Positions 1-8,654 of a DNA stretch of 24,866 bases are shown here, one piece after another. The DNA lies in the NCBI GenBank assembly GCA_034408745.1, contig JAWXCM010000294.1, positions 1 to 24,866 on the forward strand, written 5' to 3'. How positions within the stretch are numbered: position 1 is the stretch's first letter; every line of letters begins with the position of its first letter. Below the pieces are notes generated by a model. That model did no database searches and had not been told where the DNA came from. It saw only the letters and a program-made list of their open reading frames with translations. The DNA comes from JAWXCM01 sp034408745 (GTDB taxonomy: Bacteria > Acidobacteriota > Terriglobia > Bryobacterales > Bryobacteraceae). The position numbers were made by a program, and so were the translations under genes.

Positions 1-1300
<1,300 letters not shown>

Positions 1301-1445
1301 TTCGCCGCGCGCTGCCGGCGGCGGGGTTGGAGATTCCTGCGGAAGTCGAATCTGGCGGGTCGGTCCTCGGTGTTGATTGCCCGGTAGCGGTTCCTGAAGC
1401 GCTCGCGCTCGACCGCTCCGCCGCCGCTGTTCAGCTCGCTTTGCA

Positions 1446-1595
1446 CCAGGTTGTGGAGACGAAGCTCCTGCCGACACCGGTGGGGCCGAGCACCAGGATG
1501 TTCTCGTGACTGGCGGCCCATCCCGATTTCTGCGTCAGGGCACGAATCAAGCTCTTGTCGACGCTCGCGCGAGGTCCATTGCTGACGCGATGCCG
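1446..1595 (-). pseudogene. istB: IS21 helper ATPase IstB fragment
   Basis: Translating the minus strand here gives a stretch containing DKSLIRAL, then GWAASHEN, then ILVLGPTGVGRS. This matches the core of IS21-family IstB just before and including its Walker A motif, which is usually GPTGVGKS; the lysine is arginine here. It is preceded by a stop and followed shortly by another stop, with neither the Walker B region nor the N-terminal domain, so only about 50 residues remain of a roughly 250-residue protein. The fragment lies directly beside the broken end of the P-type ATPase, which suggests that an IS21 insertion and later deletion removed the front of that gene. I recognise nothing in 1300-1445 or 1596-1724. 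Confidence 0.65.
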
Positions 1596-1724
1596 GGTCT
1601 TGTTCTTGTGCTTTCACGCCATGCGCTATGCCGACACCGTTGAGGAATTCTCACCCTTATCATCTCGTGACGCCCGCGGAGTTACAGGCGTCCGAGAGAT
1701 CGGGCGGCGTATAAACATCTAAAC

Positions 1725-2219
1725 TTAAGCCGGTCGCTGCCCTGATTTGGCCTGCGCCACCGTGATTCCCGTCGGCTGTATATGTGTCGGATCCCAGCCA
1801 ACTTTGACCGCTGCCTGAAAATCCTGTGCGTCGATTGCATCATTGACGCCCTGTTGGAGAATAGCGGGGAGTCCCCACAAAATCCCTGTTTCCAGGCCTT
1901 GCCTCCTCGCGGCCCGAGCCAACTGCAAAAGGTAGCTCGTCGAAGGACTGAGCGGCTTGTTGTCGTCAAGCAGATCAACAGCGAGCGATTCCGGTGTTCC
2001 ATCGGAAGCCGTTACATTGTGAAAACCGAACTTCAGTTTCGAATGGCCTGAATTGAACGCGACCAGTTGGTCCGCTGGCGACCGGTACCCGTCCTGTATG
2101 CGGGGACGGAGTTGCGCCTTCTCCAGATCTGACATGACAAGCTTCAACCGCTTTGCAAAGGCGGGAAAGAGCTCCTTCAGGCGATCCGCATTACGTTTTA
2201 GACGTGCTTCTTCTGTCAT
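1725..2219 (-). CDS. M15-like metallopeptidase (D-Ala-D-Ala carboxypeptidase / endolysin type)
   Basis: A 164-residue protein with no signal peptide. The central block RPRIQDGYRSPADQ is typical of small M15/VanY-like peptidases, followed by candidate zinc ligands His67 (GFHNV), Asp82 (SLAVDLLDD) and His146 (WDPTHIQ). The spacing His-x14-Asp is longer than the classical SxHxxGxAxD pattern, so the exact subfamily is uncertain. Members cleave peptide links in cell-wall peptides. The first 30 residues are basic and helical. The start is supported by an AGAGGTAAGG-like ribosome-binding site about 9 bases upstream. The gene stands alone, divergent from the oxidoreductase. Lack of a secretion signal suggests a phage-type or cargo enzyme rather than an exported carboxypeptidase. 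Confidence 0.7.
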   Translation of the reverse strand: MTEEARLKRNADRLKELFPAFAKRLKLVMSDLEKAQLRPRIQDGYRSPADQLVAFNSGHSKLKFGFHNVTASDGTPESLAVDLLDDNKPLSPSTSYLLQLARAARRQGLETGILWGLPAILQQGVNDAIDAQDFQAAVKVGWDPTHIQPTGITVAQAKSGQRPA

Positions 2220-2317
2220 AGATTTGAACCTTACCTCTACAGACTAAGCGCAGTCAAACGGATAACTGGGCCACTGGGTCGCCGAAATCCAGGTTTAGGT
2301 TGCCAGATTGTGCTCGT

Positions 2318-2336
2318 GGCACGTGCCGTCCGGCAC
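2318..2336. promoter_or_regulatory. Overlapping palindromes in the divergent intergenic region
   Basis: In the 212-base gap between the peptidase and the oxidoreductase, a perfect 10-base palindrome GGCACGTGCC (2318-2327) overlaps a perfect 6-base inverted repeat GTGCCG-TC-CGGCAC (2323-2336). Such sites can be operators for dimeric regulators or small hairpins. No regulator gene lies beside them and I could not place a convincing -35/-10 pair. The role is inferred only. Confidence 0.3.
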
Positions 2337-2431
2337 CGATCCGCATCCGGATTTGTCCGCCTTTTCGTTGCGAGCCTTGTGGCTTACACTGATTCTTTGA
2401 CACGAATCCCCAAATGGGAGAGGAGCACCAA

Positions 2432-3355
2432 ATGAAAGCGATTATGTTGCATGAATACGGCGGCCCCGAAGTGCTGAAGCTCGAGGAAGCACCCGATCCC
2501 GTTGTCGGCGCAGGGCAGGTGCTGGTAGCCGTTGCCGCCGCCAGCATCAATCCGCTTGACGTGTCGCGACGGTCGGGCATCGCCAAAGGGTTTTTCCCGG
2601 TTCAGTTCCCGGGCATCCTTGGCGCTGATTTGTCAGGAACGGTTTTGGCAGTCGGGCCAGGCGTCGATAACTTCTCCGTCGGTGATCGGGTGTTCGGAAT
2701 GGGGCACCAGTCGTATGCCGAACTTTGCGCGGTACCAGCAGCGAATCTGGCGAAGGTCCCCGCGGGCCTGAAGCTGACCGAAGCAGCAGCTCTGCCTCTT
2801 GTCACCCTTACCGGGAACCAGTTGGTTTCCCTCGGTACGCGCATCGAAGCCGGACAGACGGTGCTGGTTGCTGGCGCGATGGGCAGTGTGGGACGGTCGG
2901 CGGTATTCACCGCCAGGGCGCGTGGCGCGAAGGTGATCGCAGGTGTCTTGAAAAGGCATCTTGCCGAAGCCGGGGTCCTGCATGCGGACCAGGTTGTGGC
3001 AACGGACGACGACGACGCGATGGCGAACTTGCCAGCAGTGGACGCTGTCGCCGATGCAGTCGGCGGGAAGACCGGTGCCATGCTGATCTCGAAAGTGAAA
3101 CCGGGTGGCGTATTTGCCACTGTCCTGTCGCCTCCTCCAAATGCGGGAGACTTCCCGAATGTCGAGGTGGTGCGCCTTCGCGTGCATCCAGACGCGACCA
3201 GCCTGCTGGAGATGGCCGAGGCCGTGGTCAAAGGAGAACTCACCATCCCGATCAGCCGCATGCTTCCACTCAGTGATGCGGCGGAGGGACATGCCGCGGT
3301 GGAAAAACGCGCTGGCGGCAAGGTGGTCCTGGTGGTAGACAAGAGCCTGGAATAG
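2432..3355 (+). CDS. NAD(P)-dependent quinone-oxidoreductase-type alcohol dehydrogenase (MDR superfamily, zinc-independent)
   Basis: A 307-residue medium-chain dehydrogenase/reductase. The N-terminus MKAIMLHEYGGPEVLKLEE and the block GILGADLSGTVLAVGPGVDNFSVGDRVFG are hallmarks of the quinone oxidoreductase (QOR/zeta-crystallin) branch. The Rossmann nucleotide-binding loop is VLVAGAMGSVG, a variant of the usual GAxGxVG. The catalytic and structural zinc cysteines of true alcohol dehydrogenases are absent. The expected reaction is NADPH-dependent reduction of quinones or reactive enones in the cytoplasm. An in-frame ATG exists 18 bases upstream, but I chose 2432 because the family starts at MKAI and the purine-rich GGGAGAGGAGC sits at the right distance before it. 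It is apparently monocistronic. Confidence 0.88.
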   Translation: MKAIMLHEYGGPEVLKLEEAPDPVVGAGQVLVAVAAASINPLDVSRRSGIAKGFFPVQFPGILGADLSGTVLAVGPGVDNFSVGDRVFGMGHQSYAELCAVPAANLAKVPAGLKLTEAAALPLVTLTGNQLVSLGTRIEAGQTVLVAGAMGSVGRSAVFTARARGAKVIAGVLKRHLAEAGVLHADQVVATDDDDAMANLPAVDAVADAVGGKTGAMLISKVKPGGVFATVLSPPPNAGDFPNVEVVRLRVHPDATSLLEMAEAVVKGELTIPISRMLPLSDAAEGHAAVEKRAGGKVVLVVDKSLE

Positions 3356-3503
3356 GCGCCTACACCGATCCCCATTTACTGTGCTTGCGAATCCGGGTGG
3401 TCCTCGGCATTTCACCGCCAAAAGCCGGAGATACACCCGCATCGGTTGCGATGGCGTCAGCCCGCGCTGCGCTCCTTGTGCGCATCGGTAGTAAGCTTTC
3501 CCC

Positions 3504-5057
3504 ATGGCTGTTCGCAGGAGAGATCTGTTACAGACGAGTGCGCTGGCTGCCGGATCGGCACTGGCACCGGAGATGTCGATGGCGGCCGCCGGCCCGGGAA
3601 CATACGAATCGATCGGCATCCGGCCGGTGATTAACTGCCGCGGGACGCTGACCATCATTGGCGGCTCGCAAATGCTTCCGGAAGTGCGAAAAGCAATGGA
3701 TGAAGCCTCCCGCCACTTTGTCCAGATCGACGAACTGATGGATGCGGTGGGACAACGGCTGGCCGCGATCACCGGTGCGGAATATGGCATTGTGACGGCG
3801 GGCTGTGCCGCTGCGCTGGCGCACGTAACGGCGGCATGCATTGCCGGATCGGCTCCCGAGCGCATGCAACGCCTGCCCGACACCAGCGGCATGAAGAACG
3901 AGGTGCTGGCTCCGGGATACTCGCGCAACGAGTATGACCACGCGATTCGCATGACTGGCGCCAAAATCGTCGAGGTCGCGGACAAGGACAGATTCGCGGC
4001 AGCATTCACCAGCCGGACAGCGATGGTGATGGTGCTGGCCGGACCGCAGGACAGCGGCGCGTTTGGCCTGCCCTTCATCGCTGCCATTGCGAAACAGAAG
4101 GGCATTCCGGTCATCGTCGACGCGGCGGCCGAAGACATGACGATTCCGAACATCCACCTCCAGCGCGGTGCCGACATTGTCTGCTACAGCGGAGGCAAGG
4201 TGCTGCGTGGACCGCAATGCGCCGGGCTCGCGCTTGGCCGCAAGGACCTGCTCCAGGCGGCGTGGATCAACAGCGCACCGCACCACACGTTCGGCCGCGC
4301 CATGAAGATCGGCCGGGAGGAGATCATGGGTATGCTCGCCGCGGTGGAGGTCTGGAAGACTCGGGACATACAGGCGGAGTATGACGCCAAGCGGCAGATG
4401 TTGCGGCGCATTGCCGAGCGTGTCGGTTCAGTGGCAGGAGTCAAGGCGGATATACGGGACACTAAAGAGCTGTCCAACCACGCCGCCCGGCTCACGGTTC
4501 GGTGGGAGACGGCGCGCATACCGCTCACGGGTACGGATGTCGCGATGCTGCTTTACGAAGGAAGCCCGCGCATCGATGTGGGTCCGTCGAACCGCAGCCA
4601 GGACTTTCCCGCCGACTCGATCAGCATCAGTGGCCACATGATGAACCCGGGCGAAGAGAAGATTGTGGGCGACCGCCTGGCGTCGCTGTTGTCGAGCCCG
4701 CCCAAACGCCCGCAGCCCGACACGACGTCCGAGCCCGCCGCTAACCTCAGCGGCCGATGGGACGTGCACATCGATTTCGTACACGGTTCAGCGGATCACG
4801 TGGTGTTGTTTGAGCAGAAGGGCTCGCAACTCGACGGCACTCATTTTGGCGAGCACGTGGAAGGAAACCTCCGCGGCTCTGTCAACGGAACTGGAGTGGG
4901 GTTTCGCAGCGCGCAGCGGTTTGAAGGGACGTCGCTGCGATACAAGTTTGAGGGCACTGTGCAGGGCGATCAACTCGCCGGCACGGTGAACCTGGGTGAG
5001 TACGGGCTCGCTCGCTGGAAAGCGGTGCGGCACAAGTACGGCGACAGCCGGGGTTAG
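3504..5057 (+). CDS. Tat-exported SelA/DgaE-like PLP-dependent enzyme with C-terminal beta-rich domain
   Basis: A 517-residue protein. Residues 4-28 form a twin-arginine signal (RRRDLLQ followed by an Ala-rich stretch). Residues about 35-395 match the PLP-dependent fold type I family of selenocysteine synthase SelA and D-glucosaminate-6-phosphate ammonia-lyase DgaE: GAEYGIVTAGCAAALAHVTAA near the start, then YSGGKVLRGPQCAG, whose Lys232 should form the internal aldimine with PLP. The SGGK-LRGPQ form is nearer DgaE than SelA. Residues about 415-515 form an extra domain starting LSGRWDVHIDF, with alternating beta-type residues and repeated G-x-V-x-G patterns. It resembles the small protein at 12642-13055. 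The ATG has only a weak ribosome-binding site. The stop overlaps the stop of the convergent downstream gene. The substrate is unknown; a selenium role is unlikely because of the export signal and added domain. Confidence 0.82.
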   Translation: MAVRRRDLLQTSALAAGSALAPEMSMAAAGPGTYESIGIRPVINCRGTLTIIGGSQMLPEVRKAMDEASRHFVQIDELMDAVGQRLAAITGAEYGIVTAGCAAALAHVTAACIAGSAPERMQRLPDTSGMKNEVLAPGYSRNEYDHAIRMTGAKIVEVADKDRFAAAFTSRTAMVMVLAGPQDSGAFGLPFIAAIAKQKGIPVIVDAAAEDMTIPNIHLQRGADIVCYSGGKVLRGPQCAGLALGRKDLLQAAWINSAPHHTFGRAMKIGREEIMGMLAAVEVWKTRDIQAEYDAKRQMLRRIAERVGSVAGVKADIRDTKELSNHAARLTVRWETARIPLTGTDVAMLLYEGSPRIDVGPSNRSQDFPADSISISGHMMNPGEEKIVGDRLASLLSSPPKRPQPDTTSEPAANLSGRWDVHIDFVHGSADHVVLFEQKGSQLDGTHFGEHVEGNLRGSVNGTGVGFRSAQRFEGTSLRYKFEGTVQGDQLAGTVNLGEYGLARWKAVRHKYGDSRG

Positions 5058-5887
5058 TTTTCGAGATCCACAACAGCGTAGGTCTTCAGCGCGGGGACGG
5101 TAAACTCCGTGGCGCCGTTGACCACGATGACATCGGCGGCCGTCTGTTTCGCGTCGTTTGCTTCGGAAAGCCGCACTTTGCGATAGCTGCCGAGGACTCT
5201 CACGCGCACGTCTTTGACTGGCCGGCGCGAGTAGTTCACCAGATGCAGGCGCGAGTGGCGATTGTCGCCCGTCAGATTTACCAGGACTGTATATGTGCCG
5301 AAGAGGCGCACTACTCGCTTGTCGTCTGTCAGTTGCTCGCGCACTCTGGCGGCGAAGTCATTGGGATTTAAAACCGAGTCTCGCGGATACTGCTTTGTTC
5401 CGATTCTTATGTTCAAGTCCGCCCGCGGGTCAGACGCTTTCACCACTTTGAAGAGCAAATTCCGGCGACTGAGCAGATTCAATACCTCTGGCATTTCCGC
5501 ACTGCCGTCGTCGACAATGGCGATGTTCGCGCGGGCCGGCAGGTCCGTGGACCCGATCTGCTTCAGGAATTCCAGAAAAGCCTGAAGGCTGTCCGCGTCC
5601 TCGGGAGCAGGCTTCAGAATCGCATCGATGCCCCAGGCATGGGCTTCCGCGGCAGCTACTGTCGCGGTACCCGCGGGCAGGTTGTCGTACAGGGCCTTTC
5701 TAACGCCGCGCCGGAATCGCCACGCGTTTGAATCGATCCACGGAACCGTTGTTGCGGAAGCCTGGTTCATCCGCATTTGAATGCTCGGCGGAGGCATTCT
5801 TTCATAGCCCTCCACTGGCGCGCCGGGGGTGAACACTCTGGGCAACGGAACAGCGAGCGCGAACAACAGCAAGGCCGCCTCGATCAC
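5054..5887 (-). CDS. Secreted protein of unknown function, GTG start, coupled to DUF362 gene
   Basis: A 277-residue protein not recognised by name. It begins with a short hydrophobic segment (MIEAALLLFALAVPLP) that looks like a signal peptide. The middle (about residues 90-150) alternates strands and helices, with the block ANIAIVDDGSAEMPEVLNLLSRR, like a Rossmann or amidotransferase-like fold. The last 80 residues (TYTVLVNLTGDNRHSRLHLVNYSRRPVKDVRVRVLG...) look like an immunoglobulin-like beta sandwich such as those ending secreted glycosidase-type proteins. No catalytic motif is visible. The GTG start overlaps the stop of the upstream DUF362 gene as GTGA, implying translational coupling. Its stop codon overlaps that of the convergent PLP enzyme. 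Confidence 0.75.
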   Translation of the reverse strand: MIEAALLLFALAVPLPRVFTPGAPVEGYERMPPPSIQMRMNQASATTVPWIDSNAWRFRRGVRKALYDNLPAGTATVAAAEAHAWGIDAILKPAPEDADSLQAFLEFLKQIGSTDLPARANIAIVDDGSAEMPEVLNLLSRRNLLFKVVKASDPRADLNIRIGTKQYPRDSVLNPNDFAARVREQLTDDKRVVRLFGTYTVLVNLTGDNRHSRLHLVNYSRRPVKDVRVRVLGSYRKVRLSEANDAKQTAADVIVVNGATEFTVPALKTYAVVDLEN

Positions 5888-6999
5888 AGGACGATCTCCC
5901 GCAAGTCGATCTTCGCCTTGTCGTACACGCCGAGTCCGAGCTTGCCGGCATACTCGATGTGACCGGGCTCGCGCTTAAAGCTGTTGGCGTTCGGATTGGA
6001 TGCGAACTCGCTTTTCCTGCCGAGGCTTTCCTCGGACCGGTCCCATACGGAGATCGCCTTTTCGGCGGCCCGCTTTGCTTCGATGATGTCGATCAGCAGG
6101 CGGTCCGAGGCCACGGGGTCGGTAGAGAACAGCATCTGCTTCGGATAGAAGCGAAACCGCTTCTGGTGCATGAATGGCCCACCGTGCCAGATACCGCGCA
6201 GGCCATCGTTAATGTGCAGGACCGTGCGTGACCGGAGCGGCTCGACTGCCGCGAGCGTTGCGATGAAGGAGAGCGTGTGGGTGTCGGTGTACTGGTGGGA
6301 ACGAGCCACGTTTCCGAAGCTGCCGTAGGCGATGTTCTTGAGGCAGCCTGTTACGCCCGAGGCACCGTGGTCCTTCATGTTCGGGATGTTCACGATCTTC
6401 GTGAGTTTGTCCGACACGAGCCGCACGATATTCGATCTTGTGTCGTCCTCTCCGAAGAATGAGACATCGACGTAGGTGAACGGATCGTACCCTAACCAGG
6501 CGTCGGCCGTAACGACGTGGGCCCCTGCTGGCAGGTGTGCCGCATACGGCACCGTGTCCACCTGGATCTTGTTTCGTTCGTACACCCAGATGTTGTCCGG
6601 CCTGACTCCCACAGCGACAAGATTCGCAGCGACCTCACCGACCACCTCCGGTGCCGAACAAATGTTCGGGGCGCCCGATGCGTTGATCTTGATGCCAACC
6701 ACGTCACTGGAGTCAAAAAAGCGCGACCACGCGGCGCGGGTATTCTGCTCGCCGGTGAGGGCCTTCATGCCGGCGGCGACCATCTCGGTTACCTTGTCGC
6801 GGTCGACCTTGTCGGTCTCGGCGTCGATGCACCGTTCCGACCGAACCGAGGCGACACGTCCTGGAAACGGTCCGGGGACTGAGGATGAAACAGGCTTGTG
6901 ACTGGTAACGACGCGATAGGCCGGGATTCGACCTGCGGCAGCCACCAGATGTGCAGGCGTAGCGGCGGCCGCAAAGCTCAGGAACTTTCGCCGGTCCAT
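5884..6999 (-). CDS. DUF362 domain protein with Tat signal
   Basis: A 371-residue protein from the chosen start. It opens MDRRKFLSFAAAATPAHLVAAAG, a twin-arginine signal, so it is probably exported folded. The body shows DUF362 hallmarks: SSDVVGIKINASGAPNICSAPEVVGEVAANLVAVGV, then IVNIPNMKDHGASGVTGCLKNIAYGSFGNVARSH, then HINDGLRGI. DUF362 proteins often carry ferredoxin-like cysteine clusters, but none is seen here, so an iron-sulfur redox role is not supported. An ATG lies 11 codons upstream; 6999 was preferred because the twin-arginine motif then sits at the usual N-terminal position. The gene follows a small gene by 10 bases and is coupled to the next one by a GTGA overlap, forming part of a minus-strand unit. 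Confidence 0.83.
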   Translation of the reverse strand: MDRRKFLSFAAAATPAHLVAAAGRIPAYRVVTSHKPVSSSVPGPFPGRVASVRSERCIDAETDKVDRDKVTEMVAAGMKALTGEQNTRAAWSRFFDSSDVVGIKINASGAPNICSAPEVVGEVAANLVAVGVRPDNIWVYERNKIQVDTVPYAAHLPAGAHVVTADAWLGYDPFTYVDVSFFGEDDTRSNIVRLVSDKLTKIVNIPNMKDHGASGVTGCLKNIAYGSFGNVARSHQYTDTHTLSFIATLAAVEPLRSRTVLHINDGLRGIWHGGPFMHQKRFRFYPKQMLFSTDPVASDRLLIDIIEAKRAAEKAISVWDRSEESLGRKSEFASNPNANSFKREPGHIEYAGKLGLGVYDKAKIDLREIVL

Positions 7000-7009
7000 G
7001 CCCTGGATG

Positions 7010-7186
7010 CTACCACGCCCTTTCCGACGCATCCTCCATCACGGCTTCGAAAACAGGGCAGCTTTCGCACGGGCCGACGCAGACACGATACGTTTTGGCG
7101 TCGTGCGTTACCGGCAATGTAGTGTTGCGATGGGTGCCTCCCCAGAGCCAGTTCGCGAGTCTCTTCAGACGTTCAACTAAGTTCAT
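7010..7186 (-). CDS. Small zinc-ribbon-like protein, possibly frameshifted at its C-terminus
   Basis: A 58-residue ORF, MNLVERLKRLANWLWGG then THRNTTLP and KTYRVCVGPCESC. It resembles small acidobacterial proteins with a CxHRxT...TYxVCxxCG pattern followed by an aromatic-rich tail. Here the first cysteine is missing and the last part (CESCPVFEAV...) does not follow the expected pattern, so a frameshift after VCVG is possible. Its ATG overlaps the stop of the upstream malic-enzyme remnant as ATGA, which argues that it was a genuine coupled gene. Function unknown; a metal-binding role is a guess. Confidence 0.45.
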   Translation of the reverse strand: MNLVERLKRLANWLWGGTHRNTTLPVTHDAKTYRVCVGPCESCPVFEAVMEDASERAW

Positions 7187-7968
7187 AAACCCTGGATTCG
7201 CCTGTACTCTGGTTGCCACATGGCATTCTGAACCTGCTGGACGATGTCGCCCATCGCGACAGTCGAGAGACGTTCGGACTCTGCCGCTTCCGCGACGGCT
7301 GCGGCAACTGTTACGGACACGCTTCGCAAATCATCAACGTGTGGCAGCAGCGATGCACCGGGCTGACGCACCGTCACCAGGCTGGATACGGCATTTGCAG
7401 CGGCTGCGAACATACCGTCGCTGATTCGGCTCGCGCGGGAGACGATCACTCCAGGCGCGAGCCCGGGATACAGCATCGCGTTATTGATCTGTGCCAGAAC
7501 GTAAGTAACGCCGCGCCAGGTAACAGGGGCAACCGGGCAGCCAGTGCCGATGAGAGCACGTCCATCTGTCCAGGAGATCAGGTCAGCCGGGTTCGCCTCG
7601 GCGCGTGCGGGCGGCGTGGACAGAGCGAAGACGATGGGGCGGTCCGTGTGCGCCGCCATTTCTCTCACAATGGGCTCCGTAAAGCAGCCAAATGCGCCCG
7701 ATGTTCCGATCAGCATGGTGGGCCTGACGCGACGAACCACTTCGGCGAGCGTGATTCGACCGACTCCAGCCGCCATGCCCTGCACTCCGATGCTGGGCGG
7801 GCGTAAGGCGTCTGATGGGCCTTTAACTCATCCGGCATATCTGCGGTAAGCAACCCTGGCAGATCCACCATCCAGAACCGACGGGCTGCGTCCTCAGTCG
7901 AGAGACCCTCCAGCACCATTGCGCGGCAGATCTGACCGGCTATGCCGACACCAGCGACAGCGTCGGCG
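7183..7968 (-). pseudogene. NAD-dependent malic enzyme, C-terminal half, truncated and frameshifted
   Basis: Two minus-strand frames together give the C-terminal half of a large NAD-malic enzyme. The upstream part reads AGVGIAGQICRAMVLEGLS then RRFWMVDLPGLLT and QTPYARP, including the dinucleotide-binding glycine loop. At about 7784 the frame shifts by one missing base, and the rest continues VQGMAAGVGRITLAEVVRR, then LIGTSGAFGCFTEPIVREM, SWTDGRALIGTGCP, and ends AMWQPEYRRIQGL. The N-terminal catalytic Tyr/Lys half is absent. The conserved SNP of the active-site loop is STP here, so the protein had probably lost activity. Homology stops at about 7960 where an OmpA fragment on the other strand begins. 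Malic enzymes are about 540 residues; roughly 260 remain. Confidence 0.85.
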
Positions 7969-8198
7969 GCGATGACTACAACCAGAAGCTGTCTGAGGAG
8001 CGCGGCTCCACTGTTCGTGAGTACCTGACCCAGCAGGGATTGCCGTCGGAATCGTTGACCAGCAAGGGTATGGGCGAGAGCCAGCCTGTGGCTTCGAGTG
8101 ACACTGCTGCGAGGCGCCAGCAGAATCGGCGCGTCGAACTCGTGATCTCCGGCGATGTGATCGGCACATCGACCGGCTCGGTCGTCGCGGGCAGGTAA
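7956..8198 (+). pseudogene. OmpA C-terminal (peptidoglycan-binding) domain fragment
   Basis: The plus strand reads DSVGGDDYNQKLSEERGSTV, then REYLTQQGLPSESLTSKGMG, ESQPVASSDTAARRQQNRRVEL and VISGD, ending at TAA 8196-8198. This is the final 80 residues of an OmpA-like domain, which binds diaminopimelate in peptidoglycan; the N-RRVEL motif is diagnostic. There is no start and no upstream half. Just upstream, the opposite strand encodes the malic enzyme, so the fragment arises from a rearrangement junction. A hairpin follows 11 bases after the stop, consistent with the original gene's terminator having come along. Confidence 0.85.
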
Positions 8199-8209
8199 CC
8201 CGGTGTTGG

Positions 8210-8229
8210 GCCTGGCTTTCGGGCCGGGC
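8210..8229 (+). terminator. Hairpin after the OmpA fragment
   Basis: GCCTGG, an 8-base loop CTTTCGGG, then CCGGGC: a 6-base stem with one G-T pair, 11 bases after the OmpA stop codon. No U-run follows, so it would be a weak or factor-assisted terminator. Confidence 0.35.
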
Positions 8230-8258
8230 TCGCGCAATCGCACGGGTCTCCTTGTTCT

Positions 8259-8292
8259 GCGGGCCTGGCAGGCTTATGCCTGGCAGACCCGC
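8259..8292. repeat. Long imperfect hairpin
   Basis: A 15-base arm (GCGGGCCTGGCAGGC) and its near-complement (GCCTGGCAGACCCGC) flank the loop TTAT, with 13 of 15 pairs formed. It is one of the strongest secondary structures in the window and could be a bidirectional transcription barrier between the remnant region and the DUF1080 gene. Confidence 0.5.
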
Positions 8293-8654
8293 CTGCGACA
8301 AGCGGCGTCAGGATCACGTGGACAGAGGCAGCATCATGACCACCGCCACCTTCTTTTCACGGCCATCAAGCTCGGCTGAGACACCGGACACGGGCTGTCC
8401 GCACGAGCGTTACGGTCGGCCCGGAGTCGACTGGTGTTTCAGGGCTCCCGGGACCTGCGTCTTTTCATCGTGTGGCGATTATCCCAGGGAACAGACGCCG
8501 GGGCCAGGCAGTTCGGCGTTCTCACGACTTGTCCGTCGCGCACGCTCTAACCGCACACGGGACGTCACAGAAGAACGCGCACTCGGCATGCTATCGAAAT
8601 CACCGGTGAATGCGATATCGGTGTGCGAATCCTGCACGCCATCTGGGTATCAGA
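8293..8654. other. Stretch with no recognisable gene
   Basis: A plus-strand frame is open from 8252 to 8686, but its translation is low in hydrophobic residues, matches no family I know, and runs into the 3' end of the DUF1080 gene on the other strand. No ribosome-binding site stands out. I regard this as noncoding or decayed sequence next to the two gene remnants. Confidence 0.4.

Noticed and set aside
2633..4177. Long minus-strand open frame of 514 codons
   Set aside because: It lies antisense to two well-supported genes, crosses their intergenic gap, and its composition (Ser/Ala/Arg rich, no domain) is that of a shadow in GC-rich DNA.
3504..5057. Selenocysteine synthase selA
   Set aside because: The active-site loop is SGGK-LRGPQ as in DgaE-like proteins, a Tat signal and an added C-terminal domain are present, and there are no selenium genes nearby.
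1627..7952. Shared 12-mer TATGCCGACACC at 1627 and 7941
   Set aside because: Several 12-base matches are expected by chance in a 25-kb window, and the flanks do not match.
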